A stretch of 64,000 nt of DNA from Hesseltinella vesiculosa (lineage: Eukaryota > Mucoromycota > Mucoromycetes > Mucorales > Cunninghamellaceae): contig MCGT01000001.1 in NCBI GenBank assembly GCA_002104935.1, forward strand, positions 1,009,001-1,073,000, in the 5' to 3' direction. The number at the start of each line of letters is the position of its first letter. Position 1 is the first letter of the stretch. Shown here one piece after another: positions 43,359-56,325 of this stretch. Made by a program: the position numbers and the translations under genes. The notes under the pieces were generated by a model that saw nothing but the letters and a program-made list of their open reading frames with translations, was not told where the DNA came from and did not search any database.

Positions 43359-44099
43359 GTTTTTAAAATAAATACAATGATGAATTGATAAGAGTAAAAG
43401 GGTATCAGTGAAATAAGAAAAGGAAAGAGCGAAGCAGCTTTTTTTTTTTTTTTTTTTTTTGTAGCCAGCTGACAACACAGAGAGGGGTGTTTACGGGACA
43501 AGCCTATAGATCACCAGTGCAGTGGAAATATTTGCATGTAAAATGCAGCCAAGCAAGAAAAAAAAAAAGCCTTGCCATGTGCACCCAGGCAACTGTTTTC
43601 TTTCTCTGGACTTGCATTTTTACTTTATATAGCCATTGCAAAGGGGTCTCCCGACGATCACCCTTGTTTTACAGGACTCTACTCCACAAATATCAATTAA
43701 TGCTATGCACGATTTTTTTTTATTTTGAAACAATCCTCTCGGGGGGGAAATGCACCACCTCGGTCACCCTGCTAGAGGTTGGAGACCAATGGATTGGGGG
43801 ACAAAAGCGATCGTCAACGAAACAGTCCCCTTTGGTGTGTTGCTTCTTGACGAAAATAAACAACAAAAAACCGGTTGGCAAGGGACGCCCATTGTGGTTC
43901 CAAAAAGGAATGCCTCGGAAACATTTCATTCTAGCATCCGTCACACAAAAAAAAGGGGCGCCCAAACAATTTTATCAAGGGCGCGTTCGTGCAGGCAATT
44001 GTGTTTTTTATTCTTCGGTATCGTGAAAAAAAGGGAAAAATAATAATAGAATAGCTACAGATTAGCGGATGGTGAGTGATGAAAAAAAAAAAAAAAGAT
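43359..44099. other. Intergenic, kelch-protein promoter and BAR-protein 3' region
   Basis: 740 bp; no supported gene. T20 run at 43441-43460, shortly upstream of the kelch gene start. Confidence 0.5.
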
Positions 44100-45326
44100 T
44101 TAATCACGGCTGTTGCGGTAGATGGATTCTTGCGCGACTTGGATTTCATCCAATTCAGGAGCCAATTCTGACAATAGATTTTGTGCTTCCTTGTAAAACG
44201 TCAATTGGGCATTGACAAAATCAGCCAAATTACGAAGTAGTTCAGGCTACACAAAAAAAATGAAATGAGTGTTCCATGGTCGACAGCCCTTCCAACCTAC
44301 GTTTTCCAAGGCGATCTTCATGGCCATGGTGGCTTCTTCAACTGCAGCAACAAATTGGTCCTCGGCTTGTTCGACTTCCAAACGAGCAGCGTCGGCCCGT
44401 TCAGGGCGGGCCGCCCGATAACGGCCTTTGCAGGCATCCAGCGACAAGCGAGTGGATTGGACTTGGCGACGGGCCTTCATGGCCTGCTCAATGTTGGCGT
44501 TGAGCGTGGTTTGCATTGGCTGGTTGAATTTGCTGATGATGGTCTGGTCCATGTTCAGACGAGCATTGCCGACCTTGTCTTCGATGGCGCCCAGTTTGAA
44601 CAGGGCCTTGCCCAACGGTTCATCCACGCCAACAGCATCAGCACCTTGCTGAGCCACGCGGGAGATGGCGTGCGACAACGACTTGGGATGCTGCTTGGCA
44701 GCATCGCTGGCCACTTGTTGTTCCGACAATGCTCGTTCAGCAGGTGACATGGACAACTGCTGGAATTGCGTTGCCACCGACGAAGAGAAGCCAACGAATG
44801 ATTCCTGGATCTGGGTAGGGTAGTCGTAGGCAGGCTGTTGGAATGTGCGAGCCACCTTGAGCAGTTGGATATGGACAGAACGTAAAGCATCCACGCGCTA
44901 TGTTCATAGGGGACATGCAGATGAGACATCCGATGCGAAGCTTCCCATTCTCTTTACCTTTTCCAAGTTTTTATATTCTTGAGGCAATTCGGTGATATCT
45001 TCGGCTGTGCCCAAGCGTTCTTGAGCATACTGGAATGAAGGTGGTCAAAAAAAAAAAAAATAAAACGTGAGAAAAGTCATCATCGTTTATCATTCATCCA
45101 TGGATGGCCATCTGACAGCGGCAGATCCTTTTTTCATTTTTCTTACCTGGCGAACTTGGCCTAGGCCTTTGTTGAGTTTTTGAGCAAAAGGATTGAGCTT
45201 GGAGCCAAAAGTGGCCAAACCATCCAACGCATTGTTAAGCACAACATTAGGATTCATGGCTTGAGAGTGAGTGTCGTGTGCAGGTTCAGCATCAACCACA
45301 TTGATGTTGCTAGTTTCGTCAGCCAT
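44100..45326 (-). CDS. BAR-domain protein, Gvp36/Mug137 type
   Basis: Membrane-curvature protein of the Golgi/endosome system (Gvp36 in budding yeast, mug137 in fission yeast). Minus-strand exons: 45147-45326, 44958-45029, 44301-44897 and 44100-44246, giving 331 residues. Visible features: N-terminal amphipathic region (LDGLATFGSKLNPFAQKLNK), the YAQERLGTAEDITELPQEYK segment typical of this family, then long charged BAR helices (PLGKALFKLGAIEDKVGNAR, STRLSLDACKGRYRAARPER, EQAEDQFVAAVEEATMAMKI) and the end LRNLADFVNAQLTFYKEAQN. The start is ATG at 45326. Divergent from the Tul1-like gene. Confidence 0.9.
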
Positions 45327-45733
45327 CTTCAAGATAAATGACAGTGTATAAAAAAGAAAAGGTGGAAAACAAGGAAGAGGAAGAAAAAAAAGGCGGGCCC
45401 TTGCGCATCACTTTTTGAACGTGCTCGTGCCAAGAGACTTTTTTTTCACTTCCTCCCTCATTGCTGATGTGCATAGACGCAGCTCTTTTCCGCCGCTTCT
45501 ACGGAAGAGTAACGTGCGAGTGGCAATGTTTTGCTACTTGCAGGCTAATATACATCAATGCCATACCTACAGGGTCACCTTCAGTACTTCGTACTGAAAA
45601 AGCCCTGATCAGGGGCCAGCTGATCGCAGCCAATCAAATTGCGCAGGCACTCCGTTAGAAAAAAAAAAAAAAAAGACTCACCCGCACTTTCTCTTCCTTT
45701 TGCCAAATCTTTTTTCCATGCTCTCTTGTCGTC
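45327..45733. promoter_or_regulatory. Divergent promoter, BAR protein (-) and Tul1-like (+)
   Basis: 407 bp between start codons. It contains an 8-bp stem with a TTC loop (TTCAGTAC/GTACTGAA, 45580-45598), a perfect 12-bp palindrome CCCTGATCAGGG (45603-45614) and, at about 45631, a CCAATCA box, all within 60 bp. Factor identity unknown. Confidence 0.6.
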
Positions 45734-48402
45734 ATGGATGGTGAACCCCAAGCCGACAATCAGCAAATAGTACGAGGTTTATACCGGGCTAGCTTTTTTA
45801 TCTTTTTATTTTTACTCTCCATACCCTTCCAAAGTTTTCCTGATGCTGAAAACGACACCGCACCGGCTTCTGTTGAAGAATGGAAAGACGCTCTTGTTCT
45901 AGAAAAAGAAGCCATCGGCAACGTCTCATTTGGCATTAATGTCACCAATGTAAGCACCAGCATCCTGCTCAATGTCTATTTTTTCTCATGGAATAGGATC
46001 ACTCACCGCCTGTTTATGGTTTTTCCTTTGATGTAGCCTCTACCTGCTGAAATTAACTCTCAAGTGCGACAACTTTATACCACTGACATCTCCCGTCATT
46101 TTTACCACAATATCACAGGTCTCTTTCGAGGTAATCGATAAAAAGGAAATCAGTTTTTTTTTTTTACACCCTCACGTCCCTCCCCTTTGGCAGGCTCATG
46201 GACCAGTCATACTGTCGATAATGATCCTTCTACCAATACCACGCTCCTAGAAGAAAAGCGTGGCGAATTCCTGTTCGACCAAGGAGGCTCGTTTATGATG
46301 AACCTCAAATCCATCAAGACTCAGAATGACGACATTTATTACATTGAGGCAAGGCTAGAAAAGGAATGCTTTTCTGTTGTCACTGACGTTTTGCCCACTC
46401 CTCTACAGGGCCACCTCCGCCTCAAAGACATTGAAAAGTCGGACGCTGGAACCTTGTTGCTGGCAGAAGGTTTTCATTACCTTTCCAATGGCTCAATTTA
46501 TCTTGTGGGTGCACCGGAAGGGTAAGATGCGTACAGGGTGAAATAAAAGGCATGCTCGTCTTACTTTTTTCCTCTTTCCGAAATAGGCGCGCCCTTCACC
46601 TGGAAGAGCTGTTACACATGTTACCAACAAATGCATCCCTCGTGACAACACAAACGCTCATCATGGACCACATCGATCGAAGGCTGAAGGAAATCGATGA
46701 TCTCAGCTTGACAGATTCGCAGCTATGGGAAGACCGAGACAGTAAATCATACGAGGCAGCGCTTACCTCTTCCTAGCATCTCACTTTTATTATGTCGTTT
46801 GGCATAGACCATTTAGTATCCGTCAAGTATGATTGTCCCATGCGCATCTTTGCCCAGTTGAAACCTATTTCGGAATCCATTAAAATTTCCCAGCTGGTCG
46901 AGTACGAAAAAGGTAAGCCATGGTCATCGCTCTTCCCTCTGCTCACCGTCTTTATTTTATCACGGTTAGAATTGGAAAACCCTCAAGGCATCACAACCAT
47001 CAAGCCGCCGGCGCTGGAGCTATCGAGCGTGATGTATTCGACGGAATGTGGATTGGCTATCACCATGACTGACGCATCGGGAATGAAAATCGAGACCTAT
47101 TTCAACAAGGCCGGGTCCTACGCCACCATGGCCACCGCCATCGCCATTGCCCAGACTTTTTTGCTGATTCACCAAATGGAATACACCCCCACGCCCTCGG
47201 TAAGCTCAGTCACTTTTTCTTTTTTTTTTTGGGAGGCTGACGCGATGCTTGTTGTAGAGTGTCACCAATGTATCATACTGGACCATTGCCATGCAGGCAT
47301 TGATGGACGGGTATATTTGCTTGATCCACTTGACCACCGGGGTGGTGATGGAAAACGTGTTTTTGCCCTTTGCCTCGGCAGCCTTCTTCAGTTTTATCCT
47401 GGTCGCCATTTTTGGCATGCGGTACCTGCTGGTCATTCGACGTATCCAACGGCCCGAAGCAAATCGATCCCAAGCACAACAAGACGGCCAGCCTTCGACT
47501 TTCTTCACGACCTACATGGATTTCAACCGACTATGTAAGGGCTTTTTTTTTTTTTGTGGGAAGTGATGAGTAGTTGGCGCTCCTATTTTAATCCCATTTC
47601 TGCATTAGATTATGTATTGTTGTTTGGCCTGTTCATCTTTTTCAAGAGCACCACCCATTCACCACTGATTCAAAACATTGTGATTGCCTTGCTTGGCTGT
47701 GTGTTTTACTCGTTCTGGATTCCTCAAATCGTACGCAATGTCATGCGAGGCTGCCGGAAGCCTTTGAGTCCTCGCTATGTCCTTGGAATGACTGCCACCC
47801 GTCTGATCACCCCCTTATGTAAGTCTTTTTTTTCATTTTGGCAGAGGGCTGGGCACGAGCGACTCAACCTTCTTTTCTCTCCTTTAGATGTGTATGCCTG
47901 TCCAGACAATATTTTGGCACAAGACCCTGTGCCATCCATCTGGCTCCTGGTGGTCTACCTGGTGATGCAAGTGGTAGTGCTGTTCTTGCAAGATTTGCTG
48001 GGGCCTCGCTTTTTTGTTCCAGAAAAGGTAGGGTATCTACTTTCATCACGAACCGGTGTTTACCCTCTTTTCTAGTATCTGCCTCAAACGTACAATTACC
48101 ACCCACTGGTTCCACCGGAAGACGAAGAAACATCACATGAGCATAGTCACCATTTGCAACCTCGGGATTGTGCCATTTGCATGTTGCCTGTCGACACCTC
48201 TGGAGCAGTGCCCACCGGCCTTCACGTCCTCGGCCGGATCCAGTACATGATGACCCCCTGCCATCACCTCTTCCATACCGAATGCTTGGAAAAGGTAACG
48301 TCTGACAAGCAAGCTGTTGGCTCAAGCTCATCCCCTTTCTTTTAGTGGATGAAAATCAAATTGGAATGCCCTGTTTGTAGATCTTATTTACCATCATCGT
48401 AG
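45734..48402 (+). CDS. TUL1: Transmembrane RING E3 ubiquitin ligase, Tul1/Dsc1 type
   Basis: Golgi/endosome membrane ubiquitin ligase of the Dsc complex (quality control of membrane proteins; SREBP cleavage in fission yeast). Exons: 45734-45949, 46037-46130, 46194-46348, 46409-46521, 46587-46741, 46808-46912, 46970-47199, 47258-47534, 47609-47818, 47888-48027, 48076-48294 and 48346-48402, giving 656 residues. N-terminal TM/signal (YRASFFIFLFLLSIPFQSFP), a lumenal domain with SWTSHTVDN and KYDCPMRIFAQLKP, about six TM helices (AMQALMDGYICLIHLTTGVV and others), and a C-terminal RING-H2 (CAICMLP, MMTPCHHLFHTECLEKWM, LECPVCRSYLPSS). The intron 46349-46408 starts with GC and is 60 nt without a stop, so its retention would keep the frame (adding 20 residues). 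Confidence 0.92.
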
Positions 48403-48507
48403 TCCCTGTCGTTATTTTTTTTTGAGGGAAATGAACTCCGTCTTTCACATGAAGCTCCGATTCAACAGCTTGTTTTTATTTTGTCAAAAGAAGGGTCGTC
48501 CAGGCTT

Positions 48508-48998
48508 TCATTTTTTCTGCTTGTCCTTTTTGAATAACTTTTCAGTTTCACGCTCAAGGCTAGGAATAGATTTCTTTGGCGATCGGTCTGCTTTGACCTA
48601 AAGCGGTCGCGATGGAAAGAAAAAAAAAAAGGTGAGTTCACGAGACAGTGAAAAGAAAGACCGGTTTGACCCGCCAAAACCCATGCAATAAATGAACCCA
48701 ACGTACGTCCATTTCACTTTCAGTAGCATCTTTCGCTTGCCATTCATGTTTGTTCTCACGAGAAGCTAGCGATTAAAAATAAAGTTAGGTCTTTTTTATA
48801 TTGAATCCATGGCTTTTTACATTTTTTGGCACGCTTGGCTTCTGTGGAACTATCGGCAAAAAAAAAGGGTGAGCCTGGCGTTGGGGAGCATAGTTAATGG
48901 GAAAGCCGTTACGTGTGTGCGGTTGAACTAAACGAACGAACACACAGCGACACAGAGCGAGATTTCAACAACATGGGGTAGCATCGATGAGGAAGCAT
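48508..48998 (-). CDS. Small protein with probable mitochondrial presequence, four exons
   Basis: Minus-strand exons: 48913-48998, 48821-48849, 48707-48765 and 48508-48597 join in phase to 87 residues. The N-terminus (MLPHRCYPMLLKSRSVSLCV, then RSFSSTAHTS) looks like a mitochondrial targeting sequence with Arg/Ser content and no acids; an internal ATG at 48974 is an alternative start. The rest is charged and helical (EAKRAKKSSRENKHEWQAKD, ATESEMDVKADRSPKKS, SLERETEKLFKKDKQKK). I do not recognise the family. It lies tail-to-tail with the Tul1-like gene, with only 105 bp between stops. No single long open frame reveals it; confidence rests on four in-phase splice junctions. Confidence 0.6.
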
Positions 48999-49161
48999 GC
49001 TTTAAAAGAGTTTGACAGGATGCAAAAAGTGAAGAGTAAAGGAAAAGAAAATCAGTGAAAGCTGGGGGTTTTTCATTTTTTTCATGCGAAATTTTCAATT
49101 TGGGGCCCAGCCCGCCAAAAAAAAAAAAAACCAGATTGTCCTATCGCAAAGCCGCCTTTTC

Positions 49162-49241
49162 TTTTTTTAAAAAAAAACTTTCATAGTTTATTATTGCTAT
49201 TAACATGAAAAGATTGTACATATTTTTTTTTTTAAAAAAAA
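49162..49241. terminator. Two T(n)A(n) palindromic runs downstream of the PP2A gene
   Basis: T7A9 at 49162-49177 and T11A8 at 49223-49241, within 130 bp of the minus-strand PP2A stop at 49290. They may form A/T hairpins in the 3' region. Confidence 0.35.
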
Positions 49242-49289
49242 TACTAGATCCATACGAGATTTGCGGATGGTTTGAAAGAGGGGGGGTGA

Positions 49290-50560
<1,271 letters not shown>

Positions 50561-51134
50561 GATTGATTATGTGGGGATGGATTCAATGAAGAAAGAAAAA
50601 AAAATAGTAGACAAAATCAAAAACGAGATGATGGTGTAATGTGATTAAAAACACGAGAAAGAAAAGCGGCAATCTCTAAATGTAAGAAATAACTAGAGGG
50701 TGATAAGAAACTAGAGAATAAAAACACACAAACGTGAGTCACAAGAGGATGTGGTATAGAGAGAAAAAAAAAGGATGAAGAAAAAGAAAGTGGGAAAAGG
50801 GACAAACGCAACAAAAAGGGAAAAAAAAAAATCGCGGCTGTTGAAAATCAAACCACTTGAAAAGTTGAGGCTGACAATTGTATTGTTATTGAAAGGTATG
50901 ACCGAGAACACTGTTCATACAATGGCACGTTTGGTTATTATCCACATATGTTGATAGATGCAGACTTTCATTTCTTATTGGCGTCTTCGGTTGGACGCAG
51001 GCGCGCAAGTTGCTTTGTTTGTTGTGCTTCATTTTTCTCTTCCCGCCACAGCCTTTTTTTTTATTTTCTTTCCTTGTTTTTCTTTTTTTCCTCACTGTCC
51101 AATCATCGCTGCTGAACGCTTCATCCAAAGGCAA
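50561..51134. promoter_or_regulatory. Divergent promoter, PP2A (-) and SNF2-type remodeller (+)
   Basis: 574 bp between start codons. A CCAATCA box lies near 51098, about 35 bp upstream of the SNF2 start, and a T-rich stretch precedes it. Confidence 0.5.
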
Positions 51135-54100
51135 ATGAATGGAACAGAGCATTCTACGACACATTTGTCTGCCATCCACAAGAAAACCTTGAATGGTTTA
51201 ATAGAAGTAAGCTCAATCAACCGCCATCGCCTTCATCTTTCTATTTTGTTTATCGGCCTCACTTTTTTTTTAAACAGAGAGCTAAGCAGTTACAGCAAGA
51301 AGGGGCCAATGAAGATACTTCACCCGAACTAGCCAATATTATGAAAACCCTACGACAAATGCAAACGCCCACGAATGCACCTATGGACACCCCATTTACC
51401 AATGATCAACTAGCCACGCTACGTCATCAAATCATGGCGTTTAAGCTATTGTCAAAAAACATGCCATTGCCGCCCCACCTCCAACAAGCCTTGTTTGCTG
51501 GTGGCCTCCCACCTACCGAAGCTTACAATGCTTATACCTCTCCATTCGACATTTTACACCAGTCCAAACAAAATGTCCATCCTCGTCATGCCTCTCATAT
51601 CTTGGTCCCAAGCCTGTTGCCTCATGGTATCAATCCTTCCATGGCCTATCTCGAAAAGGAACGCCGTATCGATGCTCGTATCCAACATCGCATCGACTAC
51701 CTTGAACAATTACCAAGCACCCTGACAGATCAGCCTTCCTCTCTTCATCCTTGGACTACCCCATCCACTACATCCGATGCCAAACTTCGCGCCGTCATTG
51801 AACTCAAATCCCTCCGTCTCCTTTCCAAGCAGAAAATGGTAAACCAAAAAAAAAAAAAAGGGCCATGGCTTATCTCTTTTTTTTTCTCTCTCGCTCCTAC
51901 CAAGCTTCGTGAGCAAGTCATCCATGCAGTGGACCGCTGCACCACCCTATCCACATCCGTCGACCGATATCTCTACCGCCGCCTGAAGAAACAGACGCTA
52001 CGGGAAGCCCGCATCACTGAAAAACTCGAACGCCATCAACGACTCCAGCGAGAACAAAAGGAAAAGGAAAAACACTTGGGTTATCTGCAATCCATCTGCG
52101 ACCATGGCCGAGCTCTCGTTGGCTTTCATGATGATTTCAAGGCTCGTCGTGGCAAACTTGGCCGTGCTGTCCTTCAGCTGCATCAGCACGTTGAAAAAGA
52201 AGAACAGAAGAAACGCGAGCGTATCTCGCGTGAACGTATCCAAGCTTTGAAGAATGATGACGAAGAAGCCTATATGAAACTCATTGATGAAGCCAAGGAC
52301 ACCCGCCTGACCCAACTGCTGCGCCAGACCGACACCTTCCTGTCCTCCCTTACCATGGCTGTGGTCGACCAACAGAATGACCCCATCCATTCGCGCTATG
52401 ATGCAACCATGCAAGAGGAGGTACATCCCCCGATCTCCCTTGTCCCGAATATTAACTTGGTGTCTTTCTTCAGGAAACCGATGGCAATGTGGATTACTTC
52501 AAGGTGACCCACCGTATCAAGGAAGAGGTATTCCAGCCCTCCATTTTGGTCGGCGGCACCCTCAAGGATTATCAGGCAAGTACGAAGCTCATACAAACAT
52601 GCCCCGCTCATCTCGTTTCCTCTTGTCATTTCTAGCTCAAGGGTCTGCAATGGATGGTATCCTTGTTCAACAATCACTTGAATGGGATCCTGGCCGATGA
52701 AATGGGTCTTGGAAAAACTATCCAAACCATCAGCCTGATCACCTACCTGATGGAAGCCAAGCGCAACATGGGTCCATTTTTGATCGTTGTCCCTTTGTCG
52801 TAAGCCATAGAAAAAGCACTTCCACTTCCACTCACCCTTCCTCTTCCAGGACGCTTCCAAACTGGACGCTGGAATTTGAAAAATGGGCACCATCGATCAC
52901 CAAAATCGTTTACAAAGGCAACCCCACAGCCCGTCGCACATTGCAGCATGATATTCGTCAAGGCTCCTTCCAAGTACTCTTGACCACCTTTGAATACGTC
53001 ATCAAGGACCGGCCTATTCTCTGCAAGATCAAATGGAATTATCTGATCATTGATGAGGGCCATCGCATGAAAAACACAAACTCCAAGCTTGTCACTGTCA
53101 TCCGCCAATATTATTCCACCCGCTACCGCCTGATCCTGACGGGCACTCCCTTGCAGGTAACCTCCTCACCTCCACCTCCATTTCTTGCCCATTCACTCAT
53201 CTCCTTTTTTTTTTGCTCACTCTGCCCCTCATAGAACAACTTGCCAGAATTGTGGGCGTTGCTGAACTTTATTTTGCCTCGTATTTTCAAGAGTGTCAAG
53301 ACATTTGAAGACTGGTTCAACTCCCCCTTTGACAACCAAGGCGTACAAGACCGTGTGGCCCTCAATGAAGAAGAACAGTTACTGATCATTCGACGGCTGC
53401 ACAAAGTGCTGCGACCCTTCCTGCTGCGTCGATTGAAAAAAGATGTTGAATCCGAACTGCCCGACAAAATTGAGCGAGTCATCAAGTGCAAACTGTCACC
53501 TCTGCAATCCAAGATCTACTCTCAAATCAAAAAGAATGGCGTCATCGTTACACGTGGTGATGATATTCAAGCTGGAGGGTAAAGCGTAAAAAAAAAAAAA
53601 AAAAGCCAAGAACGTCGCCTCCTGACCTTTTTTTTTTTTTTTTCTGAACAGATCCAAATCTGGCGGGGTGCGCACCCTCAACAATACGATTATGCAACTT
53701 CGCAAGGTGTGCAACCACCCCTTTGTCTTTGATGAAGTCGAAGATGAACTCAACCCTTCCCGCACTTCCAATGAACTTCTGTTTCGAGTCTCTGGCAAAT
53801 TTGAACTTTTGGATCGAATGCTACCGAAATTGGCTCAGACTGGTCACAAGGTAAACTTAACGTCCCCTCCTTTTTTTTTTTGTCACGTGGACCTCCCTGA
53901 TTTTTTTTTTCTTAGGCGTTGATCTTTTTCCAAATGACGCAGATCATGACAATCATGGAAGACTTTTTGAATTATCGTGGGTTCAACTATCTTCGTTTGG
54001 ACGGATCAACCAAGGTAGGCACGTGGAAAGAAAAGATCAGCAGGAGACTCAGCCTTCCTCCCTTTTTTTTTATTCCAGGCCGACGATCGATCCATCATGC

Positions 54101-55822
54101 TTAAACAATTTAACGCGCCTGATTCACCGTATAATGTGTTTTTGCTCAGTACACGTGCAGGGGGTCTTGGTCTGAACTTGCAGTCGGCCGACACCGTCAT
54201 TATTTTCGACAGCGATTGGAATCCCCACCAAGATCTGCAAGCCCAGGACCGTGCGCATCGTATTGGGCAAACCAAAGAAGTACGTATCTTCCGTTTGATC
54301 TCGGCCAACTCAGTGGAAGAAAGCATCTTGGCCCGTGCCAATTACAAGCTCGATCTTGATGGGAAAGTCATTCAGGCCGGCAAGTTTGATAACCGTAGTA
54401 CGGAAGAAGATCGCGAAGCCTTTTTGGTAACAAGGAAAAAAAAAATGCCAAGCCCGGACCTAACCCATTATTTTAGCGATCATTACTGGAAGACAAGACA
54501 GATGATCCATCCAATGAAGAAGATGATGAAGGCATGGATGATGATGAATTGAACCAAATCCTTGCTCGGTCTGATGAAGATCTGGTGATGTTTGCCAAGG
54601 TGGATCTCCAACGTCAGCGCGAGGACCGGCAATGGTGGCAACGCATCGGAGGCTATGGCCCTGTGCAACGATTGATACAAGACCATGAGCTTCCCGATTT
54701 TTACAATCGCCAAGACGAAATTATCCAAGAGCAAACGCAAGACGACGGTGACTATGGTCGTGGTCAACGTGTTCGTGAATCTGTGCGCTATGACGATGGT
54801 CTAACGGAAGAACAGTGGCTTGATGTAATTTTTCACATGTCTTAAAGTGGGTGGGTGACGCTCACCTCTCCTTTTTCATTTCCCAGGCTGTGGAGGAAGG
54901 GAACCTCGAAGAAAAGATCGCCAAACGTGAAGCTCGCAAACGCCGCAAGTTGAACGGCGCCTCGGCTGCCGAGGAGCCCCCCACTAGACGGCGAAAACGA
55001 GACACGGATGATGAAGCTGATGCGCCACAAGTCAAACGCCCTGGCCGTCCAAAGGTGAGACAAATAATGAAAAAAGACAACGCCAACTTATTTCTTTGGG
55101 AAAAAAAAGCTGGCCAAACGTACCCAAACGGGTCGCCCGCCACAAATGAAATTGGATGGTCCTGATTCGGTGTCGCCTCATGTCCGCCAACAAATGACAC
55201 ATATCTTTGGACAAGTCTACCAGGCTGTATTGGAGACTCAAGAAGACAATGGAGAGTAAGCTGAAAGGAGCAAAAGTGACCTTGTCCAAAAAGAAAAGCT
55301 CACGAGGCTTTTTTTTTTTTTTGCTTAGCACATATCGCGATCTGTGCGATCTGTTTATGACATTGGTGGACGAGGAAGATTTTCCAACGTATTACAAAAT
55401 GATCAAGGAACCCATGTCTTTGGAGATGATCAACCAACGTATCCATTCACCCTATTATCGAAGCATCCAGCAATTCCGTCATGATTTTGATGTCATGTTT
55501 GATAACGCACGAACCTTTAATGAAGAAGGTTCTGATGTGTATGAAGATGCAAACACCTTGCAGGTAAAAAAAAAAAAAGACAGAATTTCCCCTCGCTCCC
55601 CCACTCTCCATGGATCTTCGTCCCCCCTTTTTATTTGTCCCCCAAAAACGGCAATCACACAGAAATGCACTACTTTTTTCCGTTGATCATTTTTTTCTCA
55701 CCTCTCTTTGGAAATTTTTTTGTTACTCAACATTTTTTTTATTTATTTGCTAGGGCGTCGTGTATCAAAAGTTGAACGAACTGTGTCCAAATGGAGTCAT
55801 GACAACGTCTCATGTGGCCTAG
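51135..55822 (+). CDS. SNF2: SWI/SNF-family ATPase, SNF2/STH1 (BRG1) type
   Basis: Catalytic subunit of a SWI/SNF or RSC remodeller. Exons: 51135-51206, 51278-51838, 51905-52420, 52474-52575, 52636-52799, 52850-53156, 53235-53578, 53652-53850, 53916-54014, 54079-54426, 54477-54824, 54887-55054, 55110-55255, 55329-55563 and 55754-55822, giving 1225 residues. Domains: QLQ (about 64-98, [20 protein letters not shown]), HSA (about 245-318, [20 protein letters not shown]), Snf2 ATPase (about 410-910: [43 protein letters not shown]), SnAC ([14 protein letters not shown]), an AT-hook (KRPGRPK) and a C-terminal bromodomain with acetyl-lysine Asn ([10 protein letters not shown]). The intron after exon 4 begins with GC (52576). 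More N-terminal exons are possible. It lacks the long N-terminus of budding-yeast Snf2, closer to Sth1. Confidence 0.95.
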
Positions 55823-56325
55823 AACAAGACATTTTACGATCACAAGAATCGTTTATCTATCCTTTCCTCCATGATACCTTTTTTTTTTCTTATTTTCGAA
55901 ATAAAGAAAAAAAAATTCTTTAGGTAAAACATTGGCCCATGATCAACGTGATCTGATTGGTGATGCAAGATGCTTGCGTATGACATTTGTCATGAACCCC
56001 GCCGGGATAGACTCTACATTGAGTCGCTCTGTAGATCCTGACGATCCTTTTTTTTTTTCTCACCAAGCTTCAGAGGTCATGATTGGGTACGTTTCACGGC
56101 GTAAGGTTTGGGGGAGGAAAACAGGGGGGGGACACACTAAAAAAGATCTTAACCAAAGGGAGGATTTTGCACAAGAACAAAAATTGGCACTAAAAAAATT
56201 TCTCTTCTTTCTTTTTTCTTTTTGTCTCTACCGATTTTTTTTATTACTTTTTTTTTTTTATCCACTTTTGTATATATCACGGTTGAAAAAAAAAATAGAT
56301 AGAAAGAATCAAACACATACTACCG
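55823..56325. other. Intergenic, SNF2 3' end and upstream of the 56326 gene
   Basis: 500 bp. A short open stretch at 55932-56045 reads like protein (RMTFVMNPAGIDSTLSRSVD) but has no start or splice support. The last 100 bp are extremely T-rich. Confidence 0.4.
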
